From: Flaccisagitta enflata
Taxonomy: Eukaryota > Chaetognatha > Sagittoidea > Aphragmophora
Direction of reading: 5' to 3'
Assembly (NCBI GenBank): GCA_965153355.1
Contig: OZ231128.1
Location: 7,874,001 to 7,938,000, forward strand
DNA: 64,000 nt
The first letter of the stretch is position 1, and each line of letters opens with the position of its first letter. Positions 13,734-24,080 of the stretch are shown here, piece after piece. Made by a program: the position numbers and the translations under genes. The notes under the pieces are model-generated. The model was not told the origin of the DNA and ran no database searches. It saw only the letters and a program-made list of their open reading frames with translations.

Positions 13734-14955
13734 GATATAAATCAATCATTGGCAGGGTTCTACCAATTTGAAATTTGGCAGGGTGACACTTAAGATTTGG
13801 CAGGGTGAGTGCAAAACTTGGCAGGGCGGTCCTAAAAGGATGTTACTAGATGTAGCAAGATATATATCAATCATTGGCAGGGTTTTACCAACTTAAAATT
13901 TGGCAGGGTGACACTTAAGATTTGGCAGGGTGAGTGCAAAACTTGGCAGGGCGGTCCTAAAAGGATGTTACTAGATGTAGCAAGATATATATCAATCATT
14001 GGCAGGGTTCTACCAACTTAAAATTTGGCAGGGTGACACTTAAGATTTGGCAGGGTGAGTGCAAAACTTGGCAGGGCGGTCCTAAAAGGATGTTACTAGA
14101 TGTAGCAAGATATATATCAATCATTGGCAGGGTTCTACCAACTTAAAATTTGGCAGGGTGATGCTTAAGATTTGGCAGGGTGAGTGCAAAACTTGGCAGG
14201 GTGGTCCTAAAAGGATGTTACTAGATGTATTACAATATATATTAATCATTGGCAGGGTTTTACCAACTTAAAATTTGGCAGGGTGATGCTTAAGATTTGG
14301 CAGGGTGAGTGCAAAACTTGGCAGGGTGGTCCTAAAAGGATGTTACTAGATGTAGTACAATATATATCAATCATTGGCAGGGTTTTACCAACTTAAAATT
14401 TGGCAGGGTGATGCTCAAGATTTGGCAGGGTGAGTGCAAAACTTGGCAGGGCGGTCCAAAAAGGATGTTACTAGATGTAGCAAGATATATATCAATCATT
14501 GGCAGGGTTCCACCAATTTGAAATTTGGCAGGGTGACATTCAAGATTTGGCAGGGTGAGTGCAAAACTTGGCAGGGCGGTCCTAAAAGGATGTTACTAGA
14601 TGTAGCAAGATATATATCAATCATCCGCAGGGTTCTACCAATATAAATCTTGGCAGGGGGATCCTTAGGATTTGGCAGGGTGAGTTGAAACTTGGCAGGG
14701 CGGTCCTAAAAGGATGTTACAAGATGTTGCAAGATACTGTTATGTTACAAGAGGTATTTGTGTGTTAGGTTGGACCCATATGTTTATATGTGTAAGACCA
14801 GTGGTTTTCCACTGGGAAATCTAAGGGTAATACAACCGTTTTTACTTTGGCAGGGTGAATCACTCATTGGCAGGGTGGATCAGGGTTCATCCCAAAATTA
14901 TGTGGAGTCAAGACTTGGCAGGGCCCTCCCAAAAAGATGCTTGGCAGGGTAAAGG

Positions 14956-15129
14956 ACCTTTGCCAAAATAGTAACAGTATTGGTTCATTATTTCTATGTC
15001 ACTTAGTGTTGTATGAAAGAACAAGATTTTCATTTTCTATTGTCATGTATATTCATAGAATGATACCAATACCAAGATTTTTCGCAGGAGCAGTAATGCA
15101 AAAACTTACCTAAATGCCTAAAAGACATA
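14956..15129. other. Spacer
   Basis: No feature is recognised between the satellite edge and the minisatellite that follows. Confidence 0.4.
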
Positions 15130-15375
15130 ATGTTACCAATGGACCTGGTTTAGGCTCTCTAAGCCCTCAATCTTCCCTCATGCCTCAAATCAGCTTTCAA
15201 GGCCTCAAATCAGCTCTCCAGACCTCAAATAAGCGTTCCAGGCCTCAAATCGGCCCTCCAGGCCTCAAATCGGCCCCTTAGGCCTCAAGCCTGCCCCAGA
15301 CCTAATTTACAGGCCTAAAATCTTCCCTCCAGACCTTAAATTCTGCTTCAATACCTCTTAGGCCTGATATATTCC
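15130..15375. repeat. 20-bp minisatellite, AGGCCTCAAATCNGCCCTCC type
   Basis: Roughly ten degenerate units with a mostly constant 20-bp period. The sequence is the same type as the interior of family F/F2 elements (compare 1300-1960), so this is probably the remnant of an F2 element whose ends are lost. Confidence 0.75.
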
Positions 15376-15506
15376 CCCTCAGGATGTTCAGAAATTTCCC
15401 CCTGCGGAAAGAATTTTGCTAGGCAGCTCTTGCTTAATCATTGGTGTCCAACTGAAGGAAGACTCCACCAAATACCAGGTGGACAGCTCCGTTTCTTCAT
15501 AAAATA

Positions 15507-15975
15507 ACAGGTCGCCCAAGGGCAATACATGGTCAGCGATACCCGTTGCCCCGCTTTTCATGGTTGTAAATCTGAATGAGAGGCAGGGCAGCGGCCCTGA
15601 AGGGGACAAGGTCCTGTAGAACACATGGGACTTTCGTTTGTTTGTTCGTTCTTCCGTCCGCCCCCCCAGGCCCTCTCAGGCCTGAAATCTGCCCTCTCAG
15701 GCCTGAAACCTGCTTTCTTAGGCCTGAAATCTGCCCTCTCAGATTCAAGGCCTGAAAGGCTAATTTCAGACCTGAGAGGACAGACTCAAGGCCTGAGAAG
15801 GCAGATTTCAGGCCTGAGAAGGCAGATTTTAGGCCTGAGAGAGCAGATTTTTGGCCTGAGAGGGCCTGGGAGGGGACGGATGAACGAACAAACAAACAAA
15901 GGAACAAACGAATGACCAAAAAAAAGTCCCCTGTGTTCTACAGGACTTTGCCCCCTTTGAGGTTGCTGCCCAAAA
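15507..15975 (+). mobile_element. Family F foldback element
   Basis: Left end: a CAGCGATACCCGTTGCCCCGC stem-loop region, then GGGCAGCGGCCCTGAAGGGG and GTCCTGTAGAACACATGGGA. Right end: TCCCCTGTGTTCTACAGGAC and GGTTGCTGCCCAAAA, an inverted copy. Between them the left arm (CTCTCAGGCCTGAAATCTGCC units) is complementary to the right arm (GGCAGATTTCAGGCCTGAGA units). The whole 370-bp core can therefore fold into one long hairpin. Units are 21 bp. Non-coding. Confidence 0.75.
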
Positions 15976-16059
15976 GCTGTCTTTAACCACTTTTTTTGTG
16001 AATATTTTAGATAGTGAATCTCTGAATTAGTACATATGATTAAAATATACAAATTGTTG

Positions 16060-18840
16060 CATCAATATTGTATAAATTTATGAAAAAAAGTGATCATAAA
16101 TTCATGGGCAATAGCTAACCATGAATTTAGGGCAAAAAATGCGTTATCACAAAAAATGATGTGTTTCTAGCAGAAATTTTGCTTTTTTTTCATGAATTCA
16201 TGATGAAGAGTGACCATAGGTTTATGGCAAAAAACGCAGTTTCTCTCGGAATCAGACAAAACAAATTTTTTTTCTTGAATTTAAGCATTTTTGTTGCATT
16301 AGTATATGACCAAAGTGATCATAAATTTATGGGCAATAGCTGTAGATGAATTTATGACTAAAACAGGCGTTTTTTTATAATATTCTATCGAATCATAAGA
16401 AAATGATGTTTTTTGCATAAAGAAATGGTATGTTTTTAGCAAAAATTTTTGCTTTTATTTAAGTAAATTCAAAAAAGCTTTTTTTGTATGATTTATCTTG
16501 GAATCATACAAAATGTTTTTTTTGCACAAATTTTTGCGTTTTTATTGCATTAATTTATGACAAAAAGTGATCATAAATTCATGGGCAATATTACCAAAAA
16601 ATTAATAGCAAAAAATTGCGTTTTTTCTATGGCAATCTATAAAATCATCTAGGATCTTACTGGGATTCATAAAAAATGATCATTTTTTTTGGCATAGATT
16701 TATGCATTTTTATTGCATTAATTTATGGCAAAATGTGATCATGAATTTATGGGCAAAAGCTACCCATAAATTATTCGCAAGAAATGTGTTTTTTTTTATT
16801 TTCTATCAAATCATAAAGAAATGATATGTTTTTTGCATAAATTTATGGTTTTTTTTTGCATAAATTTATCATAAAAAGTTACCATAAATTTATGGCAAAA
16901 AAACGCTGTTTATTTATGATCTAGCTTGGAATCATACAGAAGTGATACGGGTTTTTTTTTTTTGCATAAATTTATGCATTTTTATTGCATTAATTTATGA
17001 CAAAAAGTGTTCATAAATTTATGGGCAATAGCAACCCATTTTTTTATGATATTCTATCAAATCATAAAAAAAAGATATGTTTTTTGCATTTCTTTATGCT
17101 TTTTTTTTTTGCATGAATTTTCATAAAAAAGTTACTATAAATCTATGGCAAAAAAACGTTTTTTTTATTTTTCTTGGAATCATAAATTTATGCATTTTTA
17201 TTGTAGTAATTTATGGCCAACAGGTACCAATAAAATCATTGCCAAACAAATGCATGTTTTTTCATGCTTTTTTTTAAATTCATAAAAAAGTCAGATGTTT
17301 TCTGCGTAAATTTATGCTTTTTTTTTTTTGCATAAATTTTTATTAAAAAGTGACCATAAATTTATAGCAAAAAAACGCTGTAATTTTATGATTTATCTTG
17401 GAATCATAAAAAATAGTATGTTTTTTTGCATAAATTTATGCATTTTTATTGCATTAATTTATGACAAAAAGTGATCATAAATTTATGGGCAATAGCTACC
17501 CAAAAATTTATGGCAAAAAAATGCGTTTTTTTTTCTGATGTTCTATCAAATCATAAAAAATTTATATGTTTTTTGCATAACTTTATGCTTTTTTTGGCGT
17601 AAATTTTTCATAAAAAGTGACCATAAATTTATGGCAAAAAACGCTGTTTTTTATGATTTTTTTTTTTAATCATAAAAAATCATATGTTTTTTTGCATAAA
17701 TTTATGCATTCTTTTTTGCATAAATTTATGACAAAAAGTGATCATAAATTTATGGGCAATAGCTACCCAAAAATTAATGGCAAAAAATGCGTTTTTTTTT
17801 TCCTGATTTTCTATCAAATCATAAAAATATTTATGTTTTTTGCATAATTTTATGCTTTTTTATGGCATAAATTTATTATAAAAAGTGACCATAAATTTAT
17901 GGCAAAAAAACGCTGTTTTTTTATGATTTTTTTTTAATCATAAAAAATCATATGTTTTTTTGCATAAATTTATGCATTCTTTTTTGCATTAATTTATGAC
18001 AAAAAGTGATCATAAATTTATGGGCAATAGCTACCCAAAAATTAATGGCAAAAAAATGTGTTTTTTTTTTCTGATTTTCTATCAAATCATAAAAAATTTA
18101 TATGTTTTTTGCATAATTTTATGCTTTTTTTTTGGCATAAATTTATCATAAAAAGTGACCATAAATTTATGGCAAAAAAACGCTGTTTTTTTATGATTTT
18201 TTTTGAAATCATAAAAAATCATATGTTTTTTTGCATAAATTTATGCATTATTTTTTGCATTAATTTATGACAAAAAACGATCATAAATTTATGGGCAATA
18301 GCTACCCAAAAATTAATGGCAAAAAAATGCGTTTTTTTTTTCTGATTTTCTATCAAATCATAAAAAATTTATTTTTTTTTTGCATAATTTTATGCTTTTT
18401 TTTTTGCATAAATTTATCATAAAAAGTGACCATAAATTTATGGCAAAAAAACGCTTTTTTTTATGATATTTTTTGAAATCATAAAAAATCATATGTTTTT
18501 TTGCATAAATTTATGCATTATTTTTTGCATTAATTTATGACAAAAAATGATCATAAATTTATGGGCAATAGGTACCAGTAAATTTATGGCAAAAAAATGT
18601 ATGTTTTTTTATGCTTTTCTTTAAATTCATAAAAAAGTCATATGTTTTCAGCATAAATTTATGTAAAAAATTTCATAAATTTTTTGGTACCTATCGCCCA
18701 TAAATTTATGGAGTTTTTTGGCCCATAAATTATGCTTAATAGAATACCATAAATTTATGCTTTTTTTTAGGTATTTTTTATGATTTCATAAAAAAGGACC
18801 CATAAAATGGCCATAAATTATGGAATTCTGCGGGGGTATG
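16060..18840. repeat. AT-rich ~270-bp satellite with CATAAATTTATG palindromes
   Basis: About ten higher-order units. The anchor CAATAGCTACCCAAAAATTA recurs at about 17489, 17757, 18027 and 18297 (268-270 bp). Each unit carries several copies of the perfect palindrome CATAAATTTATG, often extended to TGCATAAATTTATGCA, separated by T-runs and AAAAAGTGATC/GACC words. Unit identity rises toward 18.6 kb and decays at the left edge. Short frames here are artefacts. Confidence 0.9.
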
Positions 18841-19229
18841 ATATATCTCAAGAGAGAGAGCTTTCTTTTACTGATATGCACTAAAAATTATTATTGTCTA
18901 TACACATAGAAACAAAAAAATTAGATTGATTGGGACATTAAGAAGTTCTTCTGACACATATTGAAGGTGGCACCCCCAAAATCATAGGCTCCCATACGGC
19001 GCTGAAGAAGACCATCGCATTCTTTATTTAGGTAGGTCAAGCATCTTCTTCATATCTTCTTCTCGGCTTTCATTTCTTCCTTTTGTTTCTTCCTTTGAAG
19101 TTTTGTTTCTTTTATTTCTTCTTAAGGTCTCAGAAAACATCCCTAGCTGGTTTACGCGAAAGTTAGTAACAGCTTCCTCTGTCACCAACAAATCGCGTTG
19201 GTGATACCATTCTGCACAATTTCTTTGTA
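18841..19229. other. Spacer without recognisable gene
   Basis: AT-rich, with a pyrimidine-rich tract near 19030-19140. No coding frame, RNA gene or paired ends seen. Confidence 0.4.
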
Positions 19230-19407
19230 CAGTAAAATCCCGCTCTAACGGATTCTAGGGAATTAATAAATTTCATATGTTACAAGCGGAATTTTGTAAG
19301 AGCTAATACAAGAAATAAAAAGAAACAATTTAAGGGGATTATCAATTTACATCCACTTCAGGTGGAATTCCGTTAGTAGTGGGTCCTTTAGAGCGGGTAT
19401 CAACTGT
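19230..19407. mobile_element. Pogo-like miniature inverted-repeat element
   Basis: Left end CAGTAAAATCCCGCTCTAAC, flanked by TA at 19228-19229. The right end near 19385-19407 (CTTTAGAGCGGGTATCAACTG) is an imperfect inverted copy. Its ~178 bp length matches the 176-bp copy at 2230-2405, and the CAGTNNAA(T/C)CCC start is shared. Confidence 0.6.
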
Positions 19408-19491
19408 TAGCTGATTAGTCTGTTACGCATTCGCTTTTAAAGCTTTTTCCGTATTTGAGATCACTCTCCTCCGGTAACAGCAAGTTTTATA

Positions 19492-20050
19492 CAGGGTGAT
19501 CATTGTCAAATGCAAAAGGGTATCAAGCTTTTACTTTTTGACACTTCATCTTCATGACCTCGAGTTATTTTTCTCTTATAGTACAATGCTTGACGTTTTT
19601 TGTATCAAAATTTCATGGGTCTGAGTTGAATAGCTTGTTCGTAACATCAGTTTGAAGTTAAATGAATATTTACAGCTTTAGCTTGATTACTGACTTTTTT
19701 CATCTTGGCAGTTTATCTTTAAATTGTTCTGAAGTTTAAATGGCTTCAGCCACAGATGCTATATTGATCAAAAACAAAAGAAAATCAGAATATCTTCAAA
19801 TGAGAGCAAATAAAGAAAAACTTCCCTGTCTGAGGAAAATGGTTTTGAGCTGAAAATGAGCTTCTTCTAGAAATGCTTTTTTTACTTCAATTTGATGTTG
19901 TGGACAAACTATCTAACTCAGACCCATAAAATTTTTATACAAAAAACGTCAAACATAGTATTTTAAGAAAAAAATGATTCCAGGTCATGAATATGAGGCA
20001 TATAGGTGTAATAGCTTAATTCTTTCTTGCATTTGACAATGTTCACAGTG
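19492..20050. mobile_element. TA-flanked MITE with ~185-bp terminal inverted repeats
   Basis: Ends CAGGGTGATCATTGTCAAAT and ATTTGACAATGTTCACAGTG, each next to TA (19490-19491, 20051-20052). The inverted arms stay alignable for about 185 bp, for example the GACGTTTTTTGTATCAAAAT word on the left against its inverse near 19930-19950. Interior non-coding. The end sequence and internal words resemble the copy at 41040-41621, so both belong to one subfamily. Confidence 0.8.
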
Positions 20051-20424
20051 TATGTATTTTTCAACTTGGCTACAGTTCTCTAAAATTCCCACTTGATAAG
20101 ATTTCAGAACTTAACAAGTATTGATCTTTGTGCGAAAAGCTTTGTGAAACACCTCCCTTCCATCTTTTTGAAGTGAATATTTGAAGCCATAGACAATTCT
20201 TTAACAAATAACAATACATACTTAAAAAAATCCCTTTCATGCCAGAGGCATGAGGTTTTGTGTCCAATTATTTAAGACAAAAATCAGGGACGTGGCGGAC
20301 CACGTTGTACATAATGCCTTTTACAAACTCTAGGAGGCTTTGTCGGTTCGTCCGTTTGTCACGCTTGATTGAAAAGTAAGAATGCCGATTGTGTGTGCGG
20401 TGTGTGTAGTGGAGAGTGTGGAGT
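20051..20424. other. Spacer
   Basis: No convincing feature. A 65-codon minus-strand frame (20070-20267) lacks coding character. Confidence 0.35.
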
Positions 20425-20992
20425 AGACATTGGATTGGATTGGATTGGATTGGATTGGATTGGATTTAATGCTCAATAGTGTCATGAACACTTTTACAAA
20501 TCAATGTCAATGAGCTGTACAATTGTAAATTGTACACGGTGAAATTCAATAAAAACAAATAAATACATAAACTCATATCTATACATATTTCATTCAACGC
20601 AAGTCGTTACTGAAAATTTCTACTTTTGGTTCAGTTGTAAGGGAAAGGACAGTTAATCATTTTTTCATTCTACCATTTGCAAAACGTGTTTCCCAAACCA
20701 TTCATATTTTTGCCACTATCCGGTCAAGAGTCTCTTTATCTTCAGAATAGATATCATGGAAATTCACATAATTACTATGATTACTGTTTAGGTTAGACCA
20801 TTTTTTACATGTCGTTAGTCTGTGCTGCTCGTCGTCAGTTTCGTTACACTCAGAGCATGTCTCTGGTATGGTGCCTTTCATATTTCGTCCGCATTCTAAC
20901 ATCCCATTTTGCGCTAAGAAGACCGTTCGAGTTCTTTGTTTCCTTGGACAAGGGCTTCAATTGGTGTACCTTTGTATCTATCATTTGTTCAT
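20425..20992 (-). mobile_element. 3' end of a non-LTR retrotransposon with (AATCC)n tail
   Basis: On the minus strand, the frame at 20702-20902 (extendable upstream to about 20960) contains CSECNETDDEQHRLTTC, a C-x2-C-x8-H-x4-C knuckle of the kind found near the C-terminus of many LINE ORF2 proteins. After its stop lies about 230 bp of 3' UTR, then a pure AATCC pentanucleotide tail (20430-20465 on the plus strand as GGATT). Simple-repeat tails are typical of LINEs that do not end in poly(A). The 5' part is missing. It abuts a family H element at about 20995. Confidence 0.7.
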
Positions 20993-20994
20993 TT

Positions 20995-21438
20995 TAAGTC
21001 GCGTGCACACGACTCTACAACCTGCTTTGTCGGTTGGTCGGTCATACTTTATTTTTTTTTATCACTTTTGTTTCTTTAGGTCATATTTAGTCAATAAGTA
21101 ATTAAGTAATTAAGTAATTAAGTAATTAAGTAATTAAGTAATTAAGTAATTCAAAAGCATAATTAAGCGTAATTAAGTAATTAAGTAACTAAGTAATTAA
21201 GTAATTCAAAACAATTCTAAGTCATCTTTAGTCATTTCATGGCATTCTAAGTCATTTTTGGTCATTAGGTCATTTTATCATTTTAAGTCCTTTTTGGTCA
21301 TTTGAAGTCATTTAAAGTCATTCTAAGTCATTCTCGGGCATTCTCAGGCATTCTTAGTCATTTTAAGTCAAACTAAGTCATTTTAAGTCATTTCAAGTCT
21401 GTAAGTCTTGCACACAACTTACAGGTGTTGGCCTTGTT
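20995..21438 (-). mobile_element. Family H element, subtype with AATGACTTAG repeats
   Basis: Minus-strand reading: 5' AACAAGGCCAACACCTGTAA, then GTTGTGTGCAAGACTT. An interior of ~10-bp AAATGACTTA-type repeats passes into an 8-bp TAATTAAG repeat (21095-21210). Next come ACCGACCAACCGACAAAGC and a 3' end TAGAGTCG-TGTGCACG-CGACTTAA with a terminal hairpin. The copy at 54644-54830 has the same 5' end and interior. Confidence 0.7.
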
Positions 21439-21439
21439 T

Positions 21440-21975
21440 TGATCTTAATTAATATATGAAAAAATCATTATATTACAAAATTCCTGTTAATTAACAATGA
21501 AAAATGATTGTTAATTAATACCAAAAAATTGTATGTTTTTAATAATTTGTTAATAATCTATATTTTTTTTGTGTTAATTAACGGATGAAATATTGTGTTG
21601 ATATTAAAAAAGCATAATAATTAACAGCATATAGGTACCTGATAATTAACAACAACTTTTTGCACTTATTTTCAGTAAATTTCTCAAAAATAAAGAAATG
21701 TTTTTCTTAATTAATTTTCTGCAAATTTTAGTGTTAATTAACCCCTTATAGGTACATGTTAATTAACAAAAAAAAAACTGATCCATTTATTGATTTTTTT
21801 CATTTTTTCACATGTTAAAAATGTTAATTAACTGGTACCTATATACCGTTAATTAACGGCTGTTTTTTAGGTATTTATTAACAGCATAAAAACTACCGTT
21901 AATTAATGATATTTTTTTGTCTTTTATTAACAACTTTGTCAATTAGGGGCGTTAATGTGCCGTTAATCAACTCGC
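21440..21975. repeat. AT-rich region punctuated by GTTAATTAAC palindromes
   Basis: At least ten TTAATTAA or GTTAATTAAC palindromes occur in about 530 bp, mixed with GGTACCTAT and TTTTTTAGGTATTTATTA words. The latter also occur at the right edge of the 16-18.8 kb satellite (18690-18790), where the punctuating palindrome is CATAAATTTATG instead. Confidence 0.7.
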
Positions 21976-22164
21976 TCACGATATAACTCCATTCTTGATT
22001 ATTTTTTCCCACGATCATCTTAATCCGTTTTTATTTTTCCTTCTTCGACCTTAATTCCCAACCCACCTTTTCGATTTAAGTCAAAAAGAACTCTTGTTGA
22101 GGGACACGCATTCAGTAAAATCTCTTTTTTATTTCGAAGTTTTGATTAAGACAAAGAAAATGTA

Positions 22165-22767
22165 CACTTTTTTCTTTTTATAAGCACCTCGTTTATAAGC
22201 ACGCCCAGCCTCAGATATTGGGAAAATTTAAGCACAGTGCTAAGCACGCTCCAGGCTGAGATTTTCAATTTGAAAAAAATTCATAGTGAATTTCCAAAAA
22301 AAAACCAATTTCAAAACATTTTTGCTTGGAATTTCACAAAAACCAATGGAAACTTGGTTAGAAATAATAATATCATTCACAAAAACTAATGGAAACTTTG
22401 TTAGAAATAGTATTATCAAACTGTCAGTACATTTAGGATTTTAATCAAGATACTATTCCCATCCCATAGTTTATATAAAAGTAGAACAATGTCAGTGAAT
22501 GACTCTGTATATTTTTTTAAACAAAATACATTTATTACTGTATTTTATACTATACTTTATTCTATACTTTACAATTCTCTATGCTATACTGTTTTCTATA
22601 CCCTATTGTGTACTTTGTTCTGAAAAACGTCTATACTAAATAGGATAATTACTTACCGATAAACGATAAGCACGCACTTAAGCACATTTCAGCCTTGAAA
22701 ATGAGATTTTGCTAAGCACGCTCAGCCTCAGCCAAAAAAAGTGCGTGCTTATAAGAAGAAAAAAGTG
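22165..22767. mobile_element. TA-flanked MITE, TATAAGCAC subfamily
   Basis: Ends CACTTTTTTCTTTTTATAAG and CTTATAAGAAGAAAAAAGTG are inverted (one mismatch) and flanked by TA (22163-22164, 22768-22769). Subterminal words AAGCACGCNCAGCCTCAG are repeated at both ends in inverted orientation. Interior AT-rich, non-coding, 603 bp. It is related to the 425-bp copy at 28532-28956. Confidence 0.85.
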
Positions 22768-22781
22768 TAACACGTTAAATT

Positions 22782-23072
22782 AACAAGCCCGACCGGGCAA
22801 AGATGCGTCCGGACTGTGTCTCTGCGTGTATTGACCATGTGACATATACGGAGAGACAGATGGACGAACAGACGGGTGAAACGACTGAGTAAAAGAGGAG
22901 GCTCTCAAAATATGTTGGTTGATCATTTGTTTCAGTGTAGGATCTCACCGTGGCCAAAAACAGCCGAGAAACGCGGTCTTTGCACAGGCGTAACGGACGG
23001 ACTGACCGACGGACGGACGGACCGACCGACGGACGGACAAACCCTCTTATAGAGATGCGAGGACGCATCTAA
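22782..23072 (+). mobile_element. Family H element, AGATGCGTCC subtype
   Basis: The 5' end AACAAGCCCGACCGGGC folds as GCCCG-AC-CGGGC and is followed by AGATGCGTCCGGACTG. The interior has several GACAGACGG/GGACGGACC words. The 3' end TAGAGATGCG-AGGA-CGCATCTAAAA is a perfect 7-bp hairpin. The 5' decamer AGATGCGTCC is the exact reverse complement of the 3' arm GGACGCATCT. Confidence 0.75.
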
Positions 23073-23222
23073 AAAGCGATCAGTTTGATACGCGACAACG
23101 CCATGGCAGAAAAGGGGCGAAAACTGCGATTTTCAAGAAAGCGTAACGGACGGACCGACCGACGGACGGACGGACGGACGGACGGACAGACCCTCTTATA
23201 GAGATGCGAGGACGCATCTAAA
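23073..23222 (+). mobile_element. Second copy of the same family H 3' end, in tandem
   Basis: After a short spacer the 3' part of the preceding element is repeated: GCGTAACGGACGGACCGACC, then CTCTTATAGAGATGCGAGGA and CGCATCTAAAAAA. Only the 3' module is duplicated; no 5' end lies between. Confidence 0.65.
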
Positions 23223-23395
23223 AAAGGGACGCAATCTTCGAGAAACATGCGATCGTTGCATAGCGGGTTGCCATTGGAATCATTGAAAAAAAGGCGGCCT
23301 CTCCACTGTTTTATTCATTCTGCTTTGCAATCTAGGACCAGAGAAAGAAGAAAACAATCATTGAATTAATAAAAAATCAATAAAAGGATTTAAAA

Positions 23396-24028
23396 AACAA
23401 GGCTGGATACACGGCTAGCTTAGTCGAGTGCGGGTGGGCAGGAGCAGTGCTGGAGAAGGTCACTGGGTTATCTGGGCAGGAGCCATATGCTCTAATAGCT
23501 AAAAAATGCCAAAAAAGTAAATAGTCGCAAAAGCGTTAGATGGTCAGCGGTACCCGTGCCCTGCTTAAGCAGGTTGAAGTAGGGGGAGGTAGCGGCCCGG
23601 CGGTCGATGACCTACGCCACATGGGGAGTTTTTCCTTCCTCCTCCCACGCACTCTCCAGCCTCCAGGCCCGTATCTGCCTGAGCCCATATCTGCCTCCAG
23701 CCTCAATCCCAGTCTTGAGGCCCAAATCCCTAGAGAGTAGAATCTGGGCCTTGGGGTTGGGATGTAGGCCTTGAGGGTGGGATTTGGGCCTCAAGACTGG
23801 GATATGGGCCTGGAGGCTGGGATATGGGCCTCCAGGCTGAGATATGGCACTGGAGGCTGGGGGAGGGCGGGTACGGACATGAAGGAGAAGAAGGAGAAAA
23901 CTCCCCATATGTGTGAAAGCATAGGTCATCGACCCCTTCGGGGCCGCTGCCCAAAAGGGGACCGACCGAGTGACCAACCGACCGACGGACCAACATAGCG
24001 GGGTGTAGAGTCGCTTAGCATGCGACTA
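23396..24028 (+). mobile_element. Family H element interrupted by an F2 element
   Basis: 5' end AACAAGGCTGGATACACGGC, then AGTCGAGTGCGGGTGGGCAG and GGGCAGGAGCC. The GACCGACC module resumes at 23959 after the F2 insertion. The 3' end is TAGAGTCGC-TTAGCAT-GCGACTAAAA with a perfect 6-bp stem. With the F2 insert removed the element would be about 200 bp, the usual H length. Confidence 0.7.
23522..23956 (+). mobile_element. Family F2 foldback element nested in H
   Basis: Left end AGTCGCAAAAGCGTTAGATG, GGTCAGCGGTACCCGTGCCC, then GCGGCCCGGCGGTCGATGAC. Right end CATAGGTCATCGACCCCTTC, GGGGCCGCTGCCCAAAA. Interior arms of 20-21-bp units (CCAGCCTCCAGGCCC against GGGCCTGGAGGCTGG) are inverted relative to each other. 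Non-coding; open frames inside are chance products of the 21-bp phasing. Confidence 0.75.
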
Positions 24029-24080
24029 AAAGGTTTTCATATGGTACCAATAGGGGAAAAAAGATGACAACAAATAAATA

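Larger units (their letters stand above)
6795..14955. repeat. Composite satellite: ~125-bp units alternating with 12-bp repeat blocks
   Basis: Four blocks of a ~125-bp unit (about 6795-8140, 9998-11282, 12132-13063, 13735-14720) alternate with three blocks of a 12-bp repeat (8141-9997, 11283-12131, 13066-13733). The 125-bp unit contains five or so copies of TTGGCAGGG and the anchors GGATGTTACTAGATGTAGC and AAAACTTGGCAGGGCGGTCC. Unit variants occur in the same order in successive blocks, so larger composites were duplicated. The right edge (14720-14955) decays into scattered TTGGCAGGGTG words. Open frames inside are by-products. Confidence 0.95.

Noticed and set aside
6795-14955. Regular direct repeats with spacing, considered as a CRISPR array
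   Set aside because: No unique spacers of constant length, no cas genes, and the host is eukaryotic. Units are contiguous satellite monomers.
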